Source of the DNA: Salvator merianae
Lineage: Eukaryota; Chordata; Lepidosauria; Squamata; Teiidae
Length of the DNA: 64,000 nt
Assembly (NCBI GenBank): GCA_003586115.2
Contig: QVOM02000119.1
Location: 44,504,742-44,568,741 of the forward strand
Direction: 5' to 3'
The notes beneath the pieces are model-generated. The model was not told where the DNA came from. It was given only the letters and a program-made list of their open reading frames with translations, and ran no database searches. The translations under genes and the position numbers were made by a program. Position 1 is the first letter of the stretch. Every line of letters starts with the position of its first letter. Shown here piece after piece: positions 37,701-49,290 of this stretch.

Positions 37701-40272
37701 ATAAAAGCATTTGATAGATTCAATGTAGATGGGTGATCTTCTGCTTAAGGATACCTGTGGACTTTCTTTAATAGCATTTTGGCATAACAACTTGTTGTTG
37801 CAAAGTTTACCTGCTTAGATATTTGGCTGAGTTTGCTGGAAAATATTTCTTATTCTCTGAAGTAACTGGAAGTTATAATTAAATATCTGATTTATTAATG
37901 ACATTCTGAAATCGCATGTGGTGAAGCTCACAAATTTACACACTTGTATAGAGAAAAAACACAGGGTGTTTTCACCATGACAGGGTTGCCAAAATCAGCC
38001 AATCAATTAGTCACATTTGGCTTTTTAAACACTTTTTCTATGGCTAGGATAATTTGGCAATTTCTAGCCAGGCTGCACCACGACACTGGCATTTAATAGG
38101 ACAGGATCTCACCTGATTCAATAATTAGATAACGGATTCCATTGTGTGTGTCAAATGTTTATTAATAACAGTAGAAAGTATGGTTTCCTCTAGACTGCCA
38201 TTGTTGTAATACCAGTTCCCAGGAAATGATATCCAGAGACTCCCATTGTAAAAATACTTGGAGACTGTATGAAGCTCTGCATAGAATTTTAGTGTATACG
38301 CTGGGAGGAAAACTAGTGATTGCTTTTTTAAGTGCATTTCTCATTTGCTGTTAGAGGAAGAAAAAGCTGATTTTCCAGATTATTGTTGTAAGGAGGACCA
38401 CTGCAGTGCATGCACAGAGCCAACTTTCTGATGATATTGGAGCATTTTTAAAATTTCACAAGCCTTGTGTAACTAGAAATATTTGGTCCACCCCCCCCCA
38501 ATAGGCCAATAAGTTGTTCTTACATATATGGAGTTTCAGTGTGAAAAGTTTCCGAGGTAATAAACAGCCCATGTAGAGTTTGGCGTCTAGCCCATCCTTA
38601 AATAACATCAGCTCTGACATCTATTTTGCCTTTTCTAAAGGATCAAAGATTAAACCCGTGAAACTAATGGATTACAAAGAAGTTATTTTACATTCACACA
38701 CAATTCTCCAATGGAGGAGGGGCTGAGATTAGCCTGGAAGGTGGGTTGTCATCAGGCAGCATCACAATAAGAACATTATCATGGACAGATTGCATTAGGT
38801 AAAATTAACCATGGACGTCAGCAAGGCTATTACACGATAGATTAACTCCTGTGCTAAATAGGGATCTGTCAGAGGCAATTAGAGAACACTGAATTTGAAG
38901 ATGAAGAAGGCAGAGGAATGAAGGTAAGAAGGACATTTCATTGCACAGAGGATTGTAAGGCATATGTCATCACTAACACCTGCACTGGCTTGCTTATCTC
39001 AACGCTGTTCTCCCAATAACTACAGGCAATATTTATAACAGAATTGCTGGCATATATTCTCCTGGAGGTAAGTCCTCAAGGGCTTTAAAAATGTTTGGAA
39101 ATGTTAAGGAAAGAGGTAAAATTGCACCAGATGCTTTATTTCGACTCTTAATACAGTACAGTGATGAAATGATATGAATAGGTGGGATTGGTGTGAGAAA
39201 ATCACCTCTAATATAATATGTGAACTCTAATCTGGTACGTATTGCCTAAGAAAGTCGCTCAGTAACTCAACACAGAGAAAAGAATTAGTGGAAGATAAAA
39301 TTGACAAGTTTCTGGCTTTGGTGGGAAAGAATCTCTACTTTGCTCTAAATTATCAGCCTGGTAATGAAGCCTTTCCCACCACAGATTTGTTGGAAAAGAC
39401 TGGTAAAAATTGTTGATTTGTGTGTTTTTTCCTATCCACATAAGATGGGCATATTGATAAGGTACTGGTGAAAAAAGTAAAAGCTACCATGTCTGACTCA
39501 TGTTGCAATAAACCTGGGGGGGGGGGGGGAGAAGAAAATGAGCCAGAGAAGAAAGCATTTAGAATATTCTTATTTGAGTCAAGAACTTACCAAAACAACA
39601 TTTCTGTGCCAGCCATAACTTTGCTCTAGAATGGAATCTATCCTACTGCCCTTTTTTTCTTTCCATTATTATGGCTAAAGATTTATGTGTGTCAAAGAAG
39701 TACAGAAAAATCAGGAACAAACTGCTTGTAAACAACATTGAACAGCTTCATGATGAACAGGGCAAGATGTCCCTTGTCAAAATCCCTTACTTTTTCATTT
39801 GTTCCTGGTTACTTTCTCAAAAATATTCTGCAGTTATTAAATGAAAGGAGTATTCATGCCAAATATTTATCATACTGAAAATTGTATTTAGCTACTTCAC
39901 CGTTGTTATTTTACATGTTTGTAGTTTGGTCACACGGAACCGTGAATGTCCTCTATACAGAATATACAGTTAGATAGGTGTTCCTTTTCATTGCTTTGTA
40001 GCAGTCTTACATAGTAATCCCTTGGAACTTATAAGTTTATCCTTGAACTTTGTGTATTTTCAAGAGAGCATTTACAACAGTCCCCCATTTTTGAAGATCA
40101 CAAATGAAGATGGATGCTTTTGCAACTTCACAGTTTGCCTTTGCGCTACTCCATGGAAACAGCCACTTTCCAGTTCCATCCATATTAGTGATTTTCCTTA
40201 CTTAAATCAGAACAGAACCCACCCATGATCCCTGTGGGAATGTTGTAGAGACAAAATGGATTGACTTGTACT
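34800..40272. other. Intergenic, no gene recognised
   Basis: Only short chance frames are present. A right-half piece of a family E MITE (about 36790-36890) and a possible MITE at about 36578-36733 ending GCC|TTA are the only structured features I see. There is also a (C)n run near 38490 and a (G)n run near 39518. Confidence 0.65.
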
Positions 40273-40577
40273 TAGACATGTGCAAATTTGAATGTCTCAA
40301 TTTGAACCATGCAGTTCAAACCAGCTTGATTCAAACTGAACTAGCCACAGTTCAAAAGCGACTGATTCAATATGAACCAGATTGATTGATTGAACAGAAT
40401 GGTTCAATTCAAATTGTTTGAGTTCTGCTCTTTAAATAAGGTTTTTTAATGTATTTCCAAAGGGTTTTTAAATTTTAACCTCAAATTGTTTGACTCTGGT
40501 TCCAGCTTGAACCAAACTTAGGGAAATTCAGTTCGATTTGAACCAAACTGTAGAACCTGAGGTCATGCACATCTCTA
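40273..40577. mobile_element. hAT-like MITE, family K copy 2
   Basis: Ends TAGACATGTGC and GCACATCTCTA. The body is a run of TTCAAACC, TTGAACC and GATTCAA words in both orientations, like the copies at 10552-10872 and 54467-54803. I see no convincing target duplication here. Confidence 0.65.
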
Positions 40578-40639
40578 GTATTTAAGGTACTAGATGACTG
40601 TTTGTACTAAATAGGTACAATTCCCTTGAGCTTGTTAGT

Positions 40640-40800
40640 GTAGTGAGTAAAATGTCCCCTTGGCTATAAAAGTTCACTGGTTGTCCTTGGGCCAGTTACA
40701 GCCTTTCAGACTATCCTTTATCACAGCTTATGTGAGAAAAAGTGGAGGTAAAGGAGAATGTTGGTAGCTTTGACATCATTGGAAGAAAGCTGGGATACAA
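40640..40800 (+). repeat. Degraded reptilian interspersed repeat ('CTTGGGCCAGT' family)
   Basis: GTCCTTGGGCCAGTTACAGC, CTTATGTGAGAAAAAGTGGA and AAAGCTGGGATACAAATGCA keep the order of a common reptilian repeat tail (cttgggccagtcac...tgtgaggataaaatgga...gggtataaatg). A related fragment is at 48795-48860. It explains the opposing open frames at 40711-41017. Confidence 0.5.
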
Positions 40801-41138
40801 ATGCAAACAAAGAAAGTTGATGTCAGCAAACAATCTGACTGTAAAATGGAATTTAGGCAACCAAATTAGATTTAACTTTTGGGTCAACCTCTCATCTTCC
40901 TTCCTGTTTCCTATCTGCAAAATACAAATGGGTTTTCCTTTACTCAGCAACTGGCATTCAAAGCATTGGAAGCCCCCCTCCCCCAAAATTGGATTTATTG
41001 GCAAGTGTAGCAATTAGTTTCAAGCTCTATAACCTGTTTATTTGAGGAAATAGTGGGAAATGAGGAAACACAACTGAGTTTATACACCATCATTCTCCCA
41101 AGTTTGTCTACGATTTCACATTGAAGATATTGAACTCA

Positions 41139-41321
41139 GGCTGTGTTCACATGTAGCTTGAAAGTGCCTTTGAGAAAGCACTTTCTTATTCCATCCCCAA
41201 TCTACCTTTTCTTAAGCTAGAATGTTCATGAAAGGAAGGATGGACAGACTGATGTAAGAATGATCCCATCTGCAAATAATCTCTAATCCACTTTGGAACC
41301 TTCTTTTTCCTGCATTTAACC
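41139..41321. mobile_element. MITE, family F copy 3
   Basis: Starts GGCTGTGTTCACATGTAGC after TCA and ends GCATTTAACC before TTA. It shares CTAGAATGTTCATGAAAGG, ATGATCCCATCTGCAAA and CTCTAATCCACTTTGG with the other F copies. Confidence 0.7.
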
Positions 41322-42070
41322 TTATTCTACATAGTTATAGTACATGATGCAGTTTATGCTTAGGGATGATAAGTCATGAGTTGTGTCTACAAGCAGAATG
41401 TGACTCCAAAAATGGCTTGGAAATTTATGGTAACAAAAGGTATAAACTTAAACTGTGAATATATCACTTGTTTTGATCAAGGGCTCTCCAGTCTTTACAG
41501 GCCTATGGATGCAAATATAATTTCAAGAAATATTAATTCCGGTCATAAAATAGCTTTCCTAAGGCACAGAAAAGGATTTAAAATTTAAATCAAATATGAA
41601 ACATTTCGCCTTTTGCCTGTGGTTAGTTGCACTGAGAAAAAAAGGAAGGATGCTCATTCACATGAGTAGGGAATTGTATTTGATGTTTTGCAAAAACCGG
41701 AGACTGCTCTAAGAAATCCTCATTGTAAAAGCAATTGGTACAACAGATTTACTTTTTAGGAAATGTAAAAATTCTTCTCTGCTTTTCACTCTTATAAATG
41801 GCACAGCATATGTGACTGGTTTTTATCTGATGAGAAGTTTTCATAGAACAGAATAAGCTCTTTCAGTGTGGGATAGCTGAAAACTTTCTAGCTGATCATT
41901 TCAATATGGTTCACCTATGGTTCTCATAGGTGTCAGGGGAAGTCTTCCAAAACATGTGTGTGCATGGGCACCCTGCTGGAGACCACTAGTTTTAATTCTT
42001 CATGAGCCTTAGGATAAATCATGAACAGCCCCAAGCTTCTGATGTTTATATAGCCCTACGGAAAGCCTTA

Positions 42071-42208
42071 AACTGCATCCAAACAATGCTTCTCTATTCC
42101 ACTCTTCTTGGATATTCCAGAATAAAGCATGGCTATTTCAGAACATCCATATTTAATTCAGGAATATCCAAATATAGAGGAATAGATAAAGGACATCTGG
42201 ATGCAGCC
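42071..42208. mobile_element. Hairpin MITE, family B copy 2 (TSD TTA)
   Basis: A 138-bp palindromic element: AACTGCATCCAAACAATGCT at the left and GGACATCTGGATGCAGCC at the right. Exact TTA duplications lie at 42068-42070 and 42209-42211. It is the cleanest evidence that this family duplicates TTA, the typical PIF/Harbinger target. Confidence 0.85.
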
Positions 42209-42275
42209 TTAAATGGACAAGTTATCAGAAATCATCTTAAAGTGGTCATAAAAACAGTTTTGATATGTCATAACT

Positions 42276-42363
<88 letters not shown>
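42276..42363. repeat. (CA)n(TA)n compound microsatellite
   Basis: About 40 bp of CA repeats with one interruption, then about 46 bp of perfect TA repeats. It is likely to be highly polymorphic. Confidence 0.98.
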
Positions 42364-42366
<3 letters not shown>

Positions 42367-42957
42367 AACAAACAAAAATATGAAGTTTAAATTTTAAATC
42401 TTCCTTCAGGGGTCTATTGATTTTACTAATATTGTTCTAATAAAAAGAATAAATAGCCACCCATTCAGAGATATACGACAGAACAAATACTATAGCATCT
42501 TGCTTTTGAGTTCTCTCCTTCTGTGAAAATTATAATATAAAGTGTTTTTATTAACTAGAGTCATGTGGAGGGGGGACATGAGATATTACTGGAGTACACC
42601 AAGGATATAGTGTGGTAACTCTAACATAAAGAGATTAAGTATCCATTCTGAGGCCAAGGTTAATTCTATCTCCTCTCAGCCAGAGTAATCTGAGAACCAA
42701 TTAAGAGAAAAGTCTGGAATAGGAATTGCATAACGCCTCTGAGGAGCAGAAATAAGAATCATGTGGTTTTACATGCACATGAGGGACGAAGATGGAAGCA
42801 CGTGCATCTCTTTCTCTAGCACAATGGCCATTTTGTCTAGAAAAATTCTGTTAAGAATAATGCAGGTTAGGCAGAAGCAGTGATCAGTGTGCCATGGAAC
42901 ATTAGGTTCCATTAGCCAAAGAAATGTTACTTGAAATTAGTGTCTTGGCCTGTACCA

Positions 42958-43062
42958 AATGATTTATTTGTTTATTTATTTATATTTTTATCCCACCCTA
43001 TACCCAAAGGTCTCAGGGAAGGTTACAGCAGTAAAAACAAAATTAAAATGAACCCACTAAAA
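42958..43062 (+). repeat. Reptilian SINE/LINE-type fragment with TTTATTTATT leader
   Basis: GATTTATTTGTTTATTTATT, TTTTTATCCCACCCTATACC, TCTCAGGGAAGGTTACAGC and AGTAAAAACAAAATTAAAA match the inverted tail common to many reptilian repeats (cccgccctttccc...cagggcggcttacaacag). Confidence 0.6.
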
Positions 43063-43269
43063 ATAATAACAGTGCCTGAAATGAGGAGGGGAAGTGATTT
43101 CCTCAGCCAAAGGCCAGGTTGAATAGTTAGAAACTCCTAAGTAGATGCTGCCTTAGCCATTTCCTCTTTTGTTTGGGATTAAAAAAAAGAATTAGAAAGA
43201 CCATGGAGTGAGGGAAAGCTAGATCCAAAGATAAGAAGGGTTCATTCAGTAGAAATATATAAGAGAACC

Positions 43270-44106
43270 TGTGGCTAAAGTGCTGTTTCACTGTTCAGTC
43301 ATGTCTAACTCTTTGTGACCCAATGAACCACAACACACCAGCCCACTGTCTCCTGGAGTCTGCCCAAGCTCATATTTGTTGCCTCCACCACACTGTCTTC
43401 TCCTCTTTTACCTTTGCCTTCAATCTTTCACACCATCAGGGTCTTTTTTAATGAATCCTGACTTCTCATTATGTGGCAAAGTATCTGAGTTTCTGCTTTA
43501 GTATTAACCCTTCCTGTAAGTAGTCAGGGTTAATTTCAGTTAGTATTGATTGATTTGAACTCCTTGCAGTCCAAGGGATTCTCAAAATTTTCTTCTGGCA
43601 TCACAATTTGAAAGCATCAATTCTTCAGCACTCGACCTTCCTTATGGTTCAACTCTCACAGCCCTATATTACTATGGGGAAGACCATAGCTTTGACGAAG
43701 TGGACTATTGTCAGCAGACTGATGTCTCTGTTTTTAATATATTCTCCAGTTTGCCAAAGCTTTCCTCTCAAGGAGCAAGCATCTTTTAATCTTGCAGCTG
43801 CAGCCACCAACTGCAGTGATCTCTGAGCCCAGGAAAATAAAATCTTTCACTGTTTCCATTTCTTCTCCTTATATTTTCCTCTGCCTCTTTGAAAACCAGG
43901 TTGCACTTCCGGTAGTTCTTGGTTCACATATTGCGGAAGCCTAGTTTGCAGAATCTTAAGCATTACCTTGCTAGTGTGTGAAGTGAGCACAATTGTTTGG
44001 TAGACTGAACATTTCATGGTATTGCCCTTCTTCAGGATTGGGTTATAAACTTACTTTTTCTAATCCTGTGTTCAATGTTGCATTTTCCAAATTTGCTAAC
44101 ACATTG
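43270..44106 (-). mobile_element. BovB LINE, segment 1 (3' end and reverse transcriptase C-terminal part)
   Basis: Read on the minus strand this is the 3' third of a BovB element. The plus strand shows the reverse-complemented tail (TCAGTCATGTCTAACTCTTT, then GTGACCCAATG). It continues through CTTGCAGTCCAAGGGATTCTC, AAAGCATCAATTCTTCAGC, TGACGAAGTGGACTATTGTC, AAGGAGCAAGCATCTTTTAA and ATTGCCCTTCTTCAGGATTGG, all in BovB order. The frame is disrupted. It stops at about 44106, where a family A transposon has inserted. Confidence 0.9.
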
Positions 44107-45095
44107 GGGGGTGGGGGTCAGACATTGTAGGTTTAATCCATATTAGGGAAGAACAAGGATTGTGTATGCATTCCAGTCGTTCCCACATTTGTATTTTAAC
44201 ACAGACTCAATTCAGACTTGCTCATTCTCACACCTCAGTTTTCCCGTGCTTGGCATGGGGAAACCATACCTTTCTCTCTCATCACCCCTCACAAAATTCC
44301 CCTCCCTGTTCAGTCAGTGATTGGATGCAGTCCCAATGTTCAAATCTTGACTTCTCCGGGGCAAGAAAGTCAAATTCAGCCTTCCGTATTTCCCTGTCAC
44401 AGCATCAGAACATGGATTACCTTGGCAGCATCAATGGTCATTCGCTGTTTGCTCCTTCTCCCCCCTCCAGCCTATATCCACCGAAGCACAACTTCACATC
44501 TATCACACAATAAAGCTTCTTAAAGGGCAGATCTCAATTTCTTCTCCTTTGTAATTGCACTTTTGTGCAACTGAGCCATTTCAAAATAGCAAACAAGCAG
44601 GGAGAAGTCAGTGAAAAGGGGGAAATGTGTGGGGGTTCCATTATCATCATAGTGAAGTTAGTGATCAGCAAAGAGACTCTGTATCATCTCCCCCCAAGAC
44701 ATCCACAGTGGCATGTGTCCTACTATGTAGTTGTATGGTGCCAATGGGAAAATTGATAGTGAGTGGGTTATTTGTTGGGGTAAGAGGACAGCATCCCCAA
44801 ACAGGAGCAGCCAAGGTATAAATCAATCAGCATGCATCCCCACCCCCTGGCATTCTTGAAGAAAACTGTACTGTGCTGTTTGCCCTAAAACCACTGAAGC
44901 ACAATGCATGTTTGCGTAAAAGTCCACTTTTAATGAAAGGAAAATGGAGATACATTGAGAACTCAATCCGAATGCAAAGTAGTCCTGATTTCAGCAATTT
45001 TGTCCCAAAAAACTACAGAAAGGCAAAATCATGTTGGGCCAGTGGTAACTGAAGACAGACTGTAAACTGATTAAATGTTGTGTTACAGCACAGCC
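44107..45095 (+). mobile_element. 1-kb DNA transposon, family A copy, inserted in BovB
   Basis: About 989 bp, in the opposite orientation to the 32.92 kb copy. It runs from GGGTGGGGGTCAGACATTG to TGTTACAGCACAGCC and shares TTCCCGTGCTTGGCA, GCAGTCCCAATGTTCAAATC and CTGTAAACTGATTAAATG. CpGs are mostly lost. The boundaries are set by BovB sequence stopping before it (TTTGCTAACACATTG) and resuming after it (GAGAGCGCCACTTTAACTTC). Confidence 0.8.
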
Positions 45096-45229
45096 TGAGA
45101 GCGCCACTTTAACTTCATCATATTTTAGGATTTTAAATAGTTCACCTGTAATTCCATCACTTTCATCAGCTTTGTTGTTGATAATGCTTGATGCCATCTA
45201 GTCTTGGTGACTATATGGATTGACTTCCT
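45096..45229 (-). mobile_element. BovB LINE, segment 2 (reverse transcriptase fragment)
   Basis: The minus strand reads IINNKADESDGITGELFKIL followed by KYDEVKVAL. This is the BovB reverse-transcriptase stretch around the canonical NKASGGDGIP.ELF motif. It is bounded on both sides by family A insertions. The last ~40 bp before 45229 are less certain. Confidence 0.85.
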
Positions 45230-46377
45230 GGGCGCAGTCTGACATTGCAGATTTAATCCGTATCAGAAGAGTACAAGAACTGAGTTCATCTTCCAATCAT
45301 TCCTGCGTTTTCATTTTAACATGGACTCAATTCAGACTTGCTTGTTCTCACACTGATGTTTCCCATGCATGGCACAGGAAACTGTACTTTTTCTGCTTCC
45401 ACCCCTTGCCAAATTCCCCTCCCTGGGCAGTCAGTGGTTGATTGCAATCCCAACTTTCAAATCTTGATTTCACAGGAGCGGGCAAGTCAAGCTCCACTCT
45501 TTTTGGGGGGATTCTTCCTGCCCTTTACAAACACCTTCTTTAAATTGAAAAAAAAAATGCTTCCCAATCTCCTTGTTAGATCCTAACAAGGGATCAAAGC
45601 ATAGTGTGGGAAGAAACAGCTTTGGGAGGTGGCTGGTTGTTTGGGTGTTGTTGTTTTTTTGCTTTTCCACCCTTTAAAAATAATAAGAATAAAAATTCTC
45701 TCATCCCCACAAAAAAGTTCTCCCTCAACTCTCTCTCTGTGTTAATGATCCTCTCAACTCAACTCCCCACCAGTTCTTCCTTGGCTGCTGACTTACATGA
45801 CTTACATGCAGTGTTCTGGGAGGGGGTATGTTGCAGGGAGCAGAAGACGGGTCAAGGTAGGCACGAGGTGGGGAGACTTTTGGCAGGCTTCCCCTTGCTC
45901 TTCCCCTAGCCAAGTGTGAACTTCCGCACAACTCTAGGCAGCCTCAGTTGGAGTGCTAGAAAGACAAAACTTGCCATCCGACTTGTCCCTGTGCTTGCGT
46001 GTGTGCCTGCACTCCTAGAAAGGAGGAAGTACTGCACTCCCTGCCCACTCACCCCTGCTAACCGTAGTGCCCAACCCTCCAGGCATAATGCCCACAACAA
46101 AGTTCATCATTGGATGGCAGGAAATGGAGATCCTTCCATCTGCACCCCCCCAAAAAAGTATGGTCCTTCCCAAATAGTCTCCTTCCGCATTCTCACATCA
46201 CAAAGTAAAGTGGGCCAACGATCCGGAATGGCTTGAGAACTCATTAAATACGAATGCAAAATAGTCCAGATTTCACCAATTTAGTCCAGAAAAACTACGG
46301 AAAGGCAAGATCATGCCGAGCCAGTGGGAACTAAAGACAGCCTGTAAACTGATTAAATGCCGAGTTGGAATGCGGCC
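45230..46377 (+). mobile_element. 1-kb DNA transposon, family A copy (TSD CCT), inserted in BovB
   Basis: A 1148-bp element from GGGCGCAGTCTGACATTGCA to GTTGGAATGCGGCC, flanked by CCT at 45227-45229 and 46378-46380. It aligns with the 32.92 kb and 44.1 kb copies (CATGGACTCAATTCAGACTTG, CCTCCCTGGGCAGTCAGTGG, CAGCCTGTAAACTGATTAAA). The interior (about 45520-45900) is longer than in its siblings and holds a T-rich insertion. Confidence 0.8.
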
Positions 46378-46380
46378 CCT

Positions 46381-47294
46381 GTAGACTGGTCAGTCTTCAA
46401 CAATCTTTCTTAGGTCTGCCAGTGAGGTTTTCATTGTTTTTTAACTGAGAGTGCATTCAGACTAGCTATTTCAGTTGCCTTCTGGATGAATTTGACCCTG
46501 GGGGGCCAAACTGGAAATAAAAACGTTTGCCTTACCCTGCCTCCAAGCCAGTAATAATTTGCCCCTTCAACAGCCAGGAGAAAACACTCTCGGAGCAGGG
46601 CGCACCTCCACCAGTCACAGTCTTTGCTTGGAAGAGGAACCCATCAGACAATTAGGGAGGGGCACCAGCAAGCTCTTGCCAGCAGCCAAAGTTTTCTTTT
46701 GAACTCAATAATTAAGCAGATCAAATGAACCTGAAACTAAAAATATTACCCCTATCCTGCCTTCCATGGAAAAGTACTTAAAAAACACATAGATTTCATA
46801 TAAAAATGCAAAGTGAGAAGAAAGAGATTTGAGTTAAAAATGATTTCATTTGTAATTGCAAACAAAAAACTGGCAGTTAAGAAGTTGGAAACTGCTTCAG
46901 CAAAGAAGTGGGGATTTTCTATCCAGTGGCCAATCAGTGAGCAGCACCCCCTGTAGTCATTGTAGGTTGCCTGTTGAAGCGAATAGGCTGCACTTTGTAT
47001 GAGTTTTGAATCGTCTATTCATATAGCTGTGTTTGAAAGGCTTTTTTCTGTGCACCTAGGAATTATTTGCTCATTTTATTCAGGCATTTTTAAAAATCCC
47101 TAGTATGATCACTGCCTGAGTCTATCCACCTGCTAGCTGCCATCATCATCTTCTTCTCCCTTCTACTTTCCCAAACATCACCATGTTTTCCCAGGAGTTT
47201 AGTCTTCTCATTATAAGCCCAAAGTATGACATTTTAAGCCTTGTGCTTCTAATGAATATTTAGGTTTTATTTGGTCTAGAATCCACTGACTGGT
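46381..47294. other. Unassigned sequence between BovB segments
   Basis: I cannot place this ~0.9 kb in BovB. The part from about 47140 (CCCAAACATCACCATGTTTT, ATAAGCCCAAAGTATGACA) resembles the antisense of another RTE-type LINE C-terminus. The rest shows no clear family and may be a further inserted element. Confidence 0.45.
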
Positions 47295-48455
47295 CTTTTT
47301 AGCTATTGGTGACCACACCATCTGTTGGTGTGGTTATCTGTGGTTATCTGTGATGTTAAGATCTTTCTTGTATAGTTCTTCTGTGTATTCTTGCCGCCTC
47401 TTCTTTATCTCTTCTGCTTCTGTTGACTCCCTACATTTCTGTCTTTATTATGTCCATTTCTGCATGATATCTCTAACTTTCTTGATATCTCTAACTTTCT
47501 TGAAGAAATATCTTGCTTTTTCCTTGCTATTGTTTTCTTCTATTTCTTTGCATTGGTCATTTAAGACTTTATCCCCCCTGGCTATTCTCTGGAAATCTAC
47601 ATTAGGTTGGGTATATCTTTCCCTTTCTCCCTTCCCTTTTACTTTCCTTCTCTCCTCAACTATTTGTAAAACCTCACCAGGCAGCTTTTTTGCCTTCTTG
47701 CTCTTCTTTTTTGGGGGGTTGTTTTCTGTTGCTGCCTCCTGTACAATGTTATCTACCTCTGTCCATAGGTCTTTAGGTCTCTATCAGATCTAGGTCTTCA
47801 CTGCTGTATAGAGCTTCTCCATCTTTGGCTGCAAAGTATATAATCAATCTGATTTAAGTATTGACCATCTGCTGTTGAAGAGTCACTTTTTCATGTGTTG
47901 GAAAAGAGTGTGTGCTATAAACCAGTAAGTTGTCTTGATAAAACTCCAAGGTCATGTTTTCCTGTTAATCCACTTATAGTTTGATTTCCTACTTTAATAT
48001 TCCAGTCCCAAGTGACATCTTTTTTTGGTGTTAGTTTTAGAAGGTATTGGCCATCATCAACCTCTTCGGCATCAAAGGTTGGAGCACAGACTTGGTTTAC
48101 TATGCAATATTGTTCTTTACAGCGTTGGATTTTCCTTTCACCACCAGACACATCCTCAGTTGAGCATCCTTTTGACTTTGGCCCAGCCGCTTCACTTTAC
48201 TTGTAGTTGACTTCTGCTCTTTCTCAGTAATGTATTGGTCACCTTCTGACCTAAGGGGCTCATCTTCCAGTATTGTGTCTTTTAGCTTTTTGTTACTGTC
48301 TATGGGGTTTTCTTGGCAAGAATGCAGGAGTAATTTGTCATTTCCTTCTTCTATGGCTCACGTTTGGTCTGAACTCTCTGCTATGACCTCTGTCTTGGAT
48401 GATCCTGCACAGCACAGCTCATAGCTTCACTGAGTTTCTCAGACCCCTCTGGCAT
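47295..48455 (-). mobile_element. BovB LINE, segment 3 (endonuclease and 5' part)
   Basis: The plus strand shows antisense BovB in order: TTGTATAGTTCTTCTGTGTA, TTCTTTGCATTGGTCATTTA, TCCTGTACAATGTTATCTAC, TATAGAGCTTCTCCATCTTT and ATGCAATATTGTTCTTTACAG. The minus-strand frame at 47915-48151 reads VNQVCAPTFDAEEVDDGQYL and LKLTPKKDVTWDWNIKVGNQ, the APE-type endonuclease core with WDWNIKVG in place of the usual GDWNAKVG. It carries an internal deletion relative to the family and frame breaks, so it is inactive. Confidence 0.88.
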
Positions 48456-48794
48456 ACAGCAGTTAGAAAATTAGAAGCCAAATCTCCATTGGGTTCAAAA
48501 CTCCACTGGGCATTGGTAGCAAACTGGCTGAACTGTTACTAAGATTAAAGCGGGGTCTCAGACTGTGAAGGCAGGGGAGGGGATTCACTGAAGCTTTCCT
48601 GTGTTCACTGAGGCCACCAAGGAGACAGCTAGCTCTCCTGAAGTGGCAATAGCACAGCGGCAGGACAATAGCATCAGAGTCACCAACAAACAGGAAAAGG
48701 AGCACTTTCACCCACTTAGCCATTCAAGTGACATAATTGCACCAGGACGGCAGGGTTGTGTGGACCCCATGCCTTGCAAATCTTGCCACTGGCT

Positions 48795-48860
48795 CCCAGC
48801 CTAATGTACCTCACATAATTATTGTGAGGAAAAATGGAGGTGAAGACAATAATGTTTGAT
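48795..48860 (+). repeat. Fragment of the 'ACCTCACA..TTGTGAGGA' repeat
   Basis: AGCCTAATGTACCTCACATA and ATTGTGAGGAAAAATGGAGG match the same repeat tail as 40640-40800. Confidence 0.45.
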
Positions 48861-49202
48861 ACCTTGTGCTGTTTGGAAAAATTGGCAAGCTAGAAATGCA
48901 AGAAATATGGCAACTAAGAGGGAATTTTGACATCATATTTTCAATCATCCTTAGTCTAGAAGCATCCAGTAGCTCAAATAATGTTTCAATCAACATTTCT
49001 TTCACTAAAACTCTCTTGAATGAGCATCTGATGCATTTCAATATCATGTGAATGTTACCAACGGCAGCAGAGTACTCAATGGGATATCAAGGTTATGCAG
49101 AATGTTCACCATTTTGTATTGGTTCAGTTTGCCTGGAGCAGAACTGCCTAGGTTCTTGTCAGTTTGAAGCAGCTGGAGGGCTGGCTATTTGCACAATTGT
49201 TG

Positions 49203-49290
49203 CTCTTTCAAAATACCCATATGTTAGTACCCACCCCCTTCCCTTTGTTTTTTTCCCATGCTTGCTAACATATGGGTATTTTTCAGGAGC
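49203..49290. repeat. Inverted repeat with 18-bp perfect arms
   Basis: AAAATACCCATATGTTAG and its complement CTAACATATGGGTATTTT face each other across about 40 bp. The following CATCGTTACTGGATTTCCAG block resembles 10189-10208, which is next to part of a family C copy. It is probably an element related to family C. Confidence 0.7.

Noticed and set aside
42002..42397. 131-codon frame ending in THTHTH...YIYIYI
   Set aside because: It is made of a family B MITE plus the (CA)n(TA)n microsatellite.
45096..45229. Possible standalone reverse-transcriptase gene fragment
   Set aside because: It continues in register with BovB on its left side once the transposon insertion is removed, so it is one dead LINE rather than a separate or domesticated gene.
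47350..47793. 147-codon plus-strand frame rich in Phe/Leu/Ser
   Set aside because: It is the antisense of the BovB polyprotein gene. The hydrophobic look is a mirror of lysine/glutamate codons.
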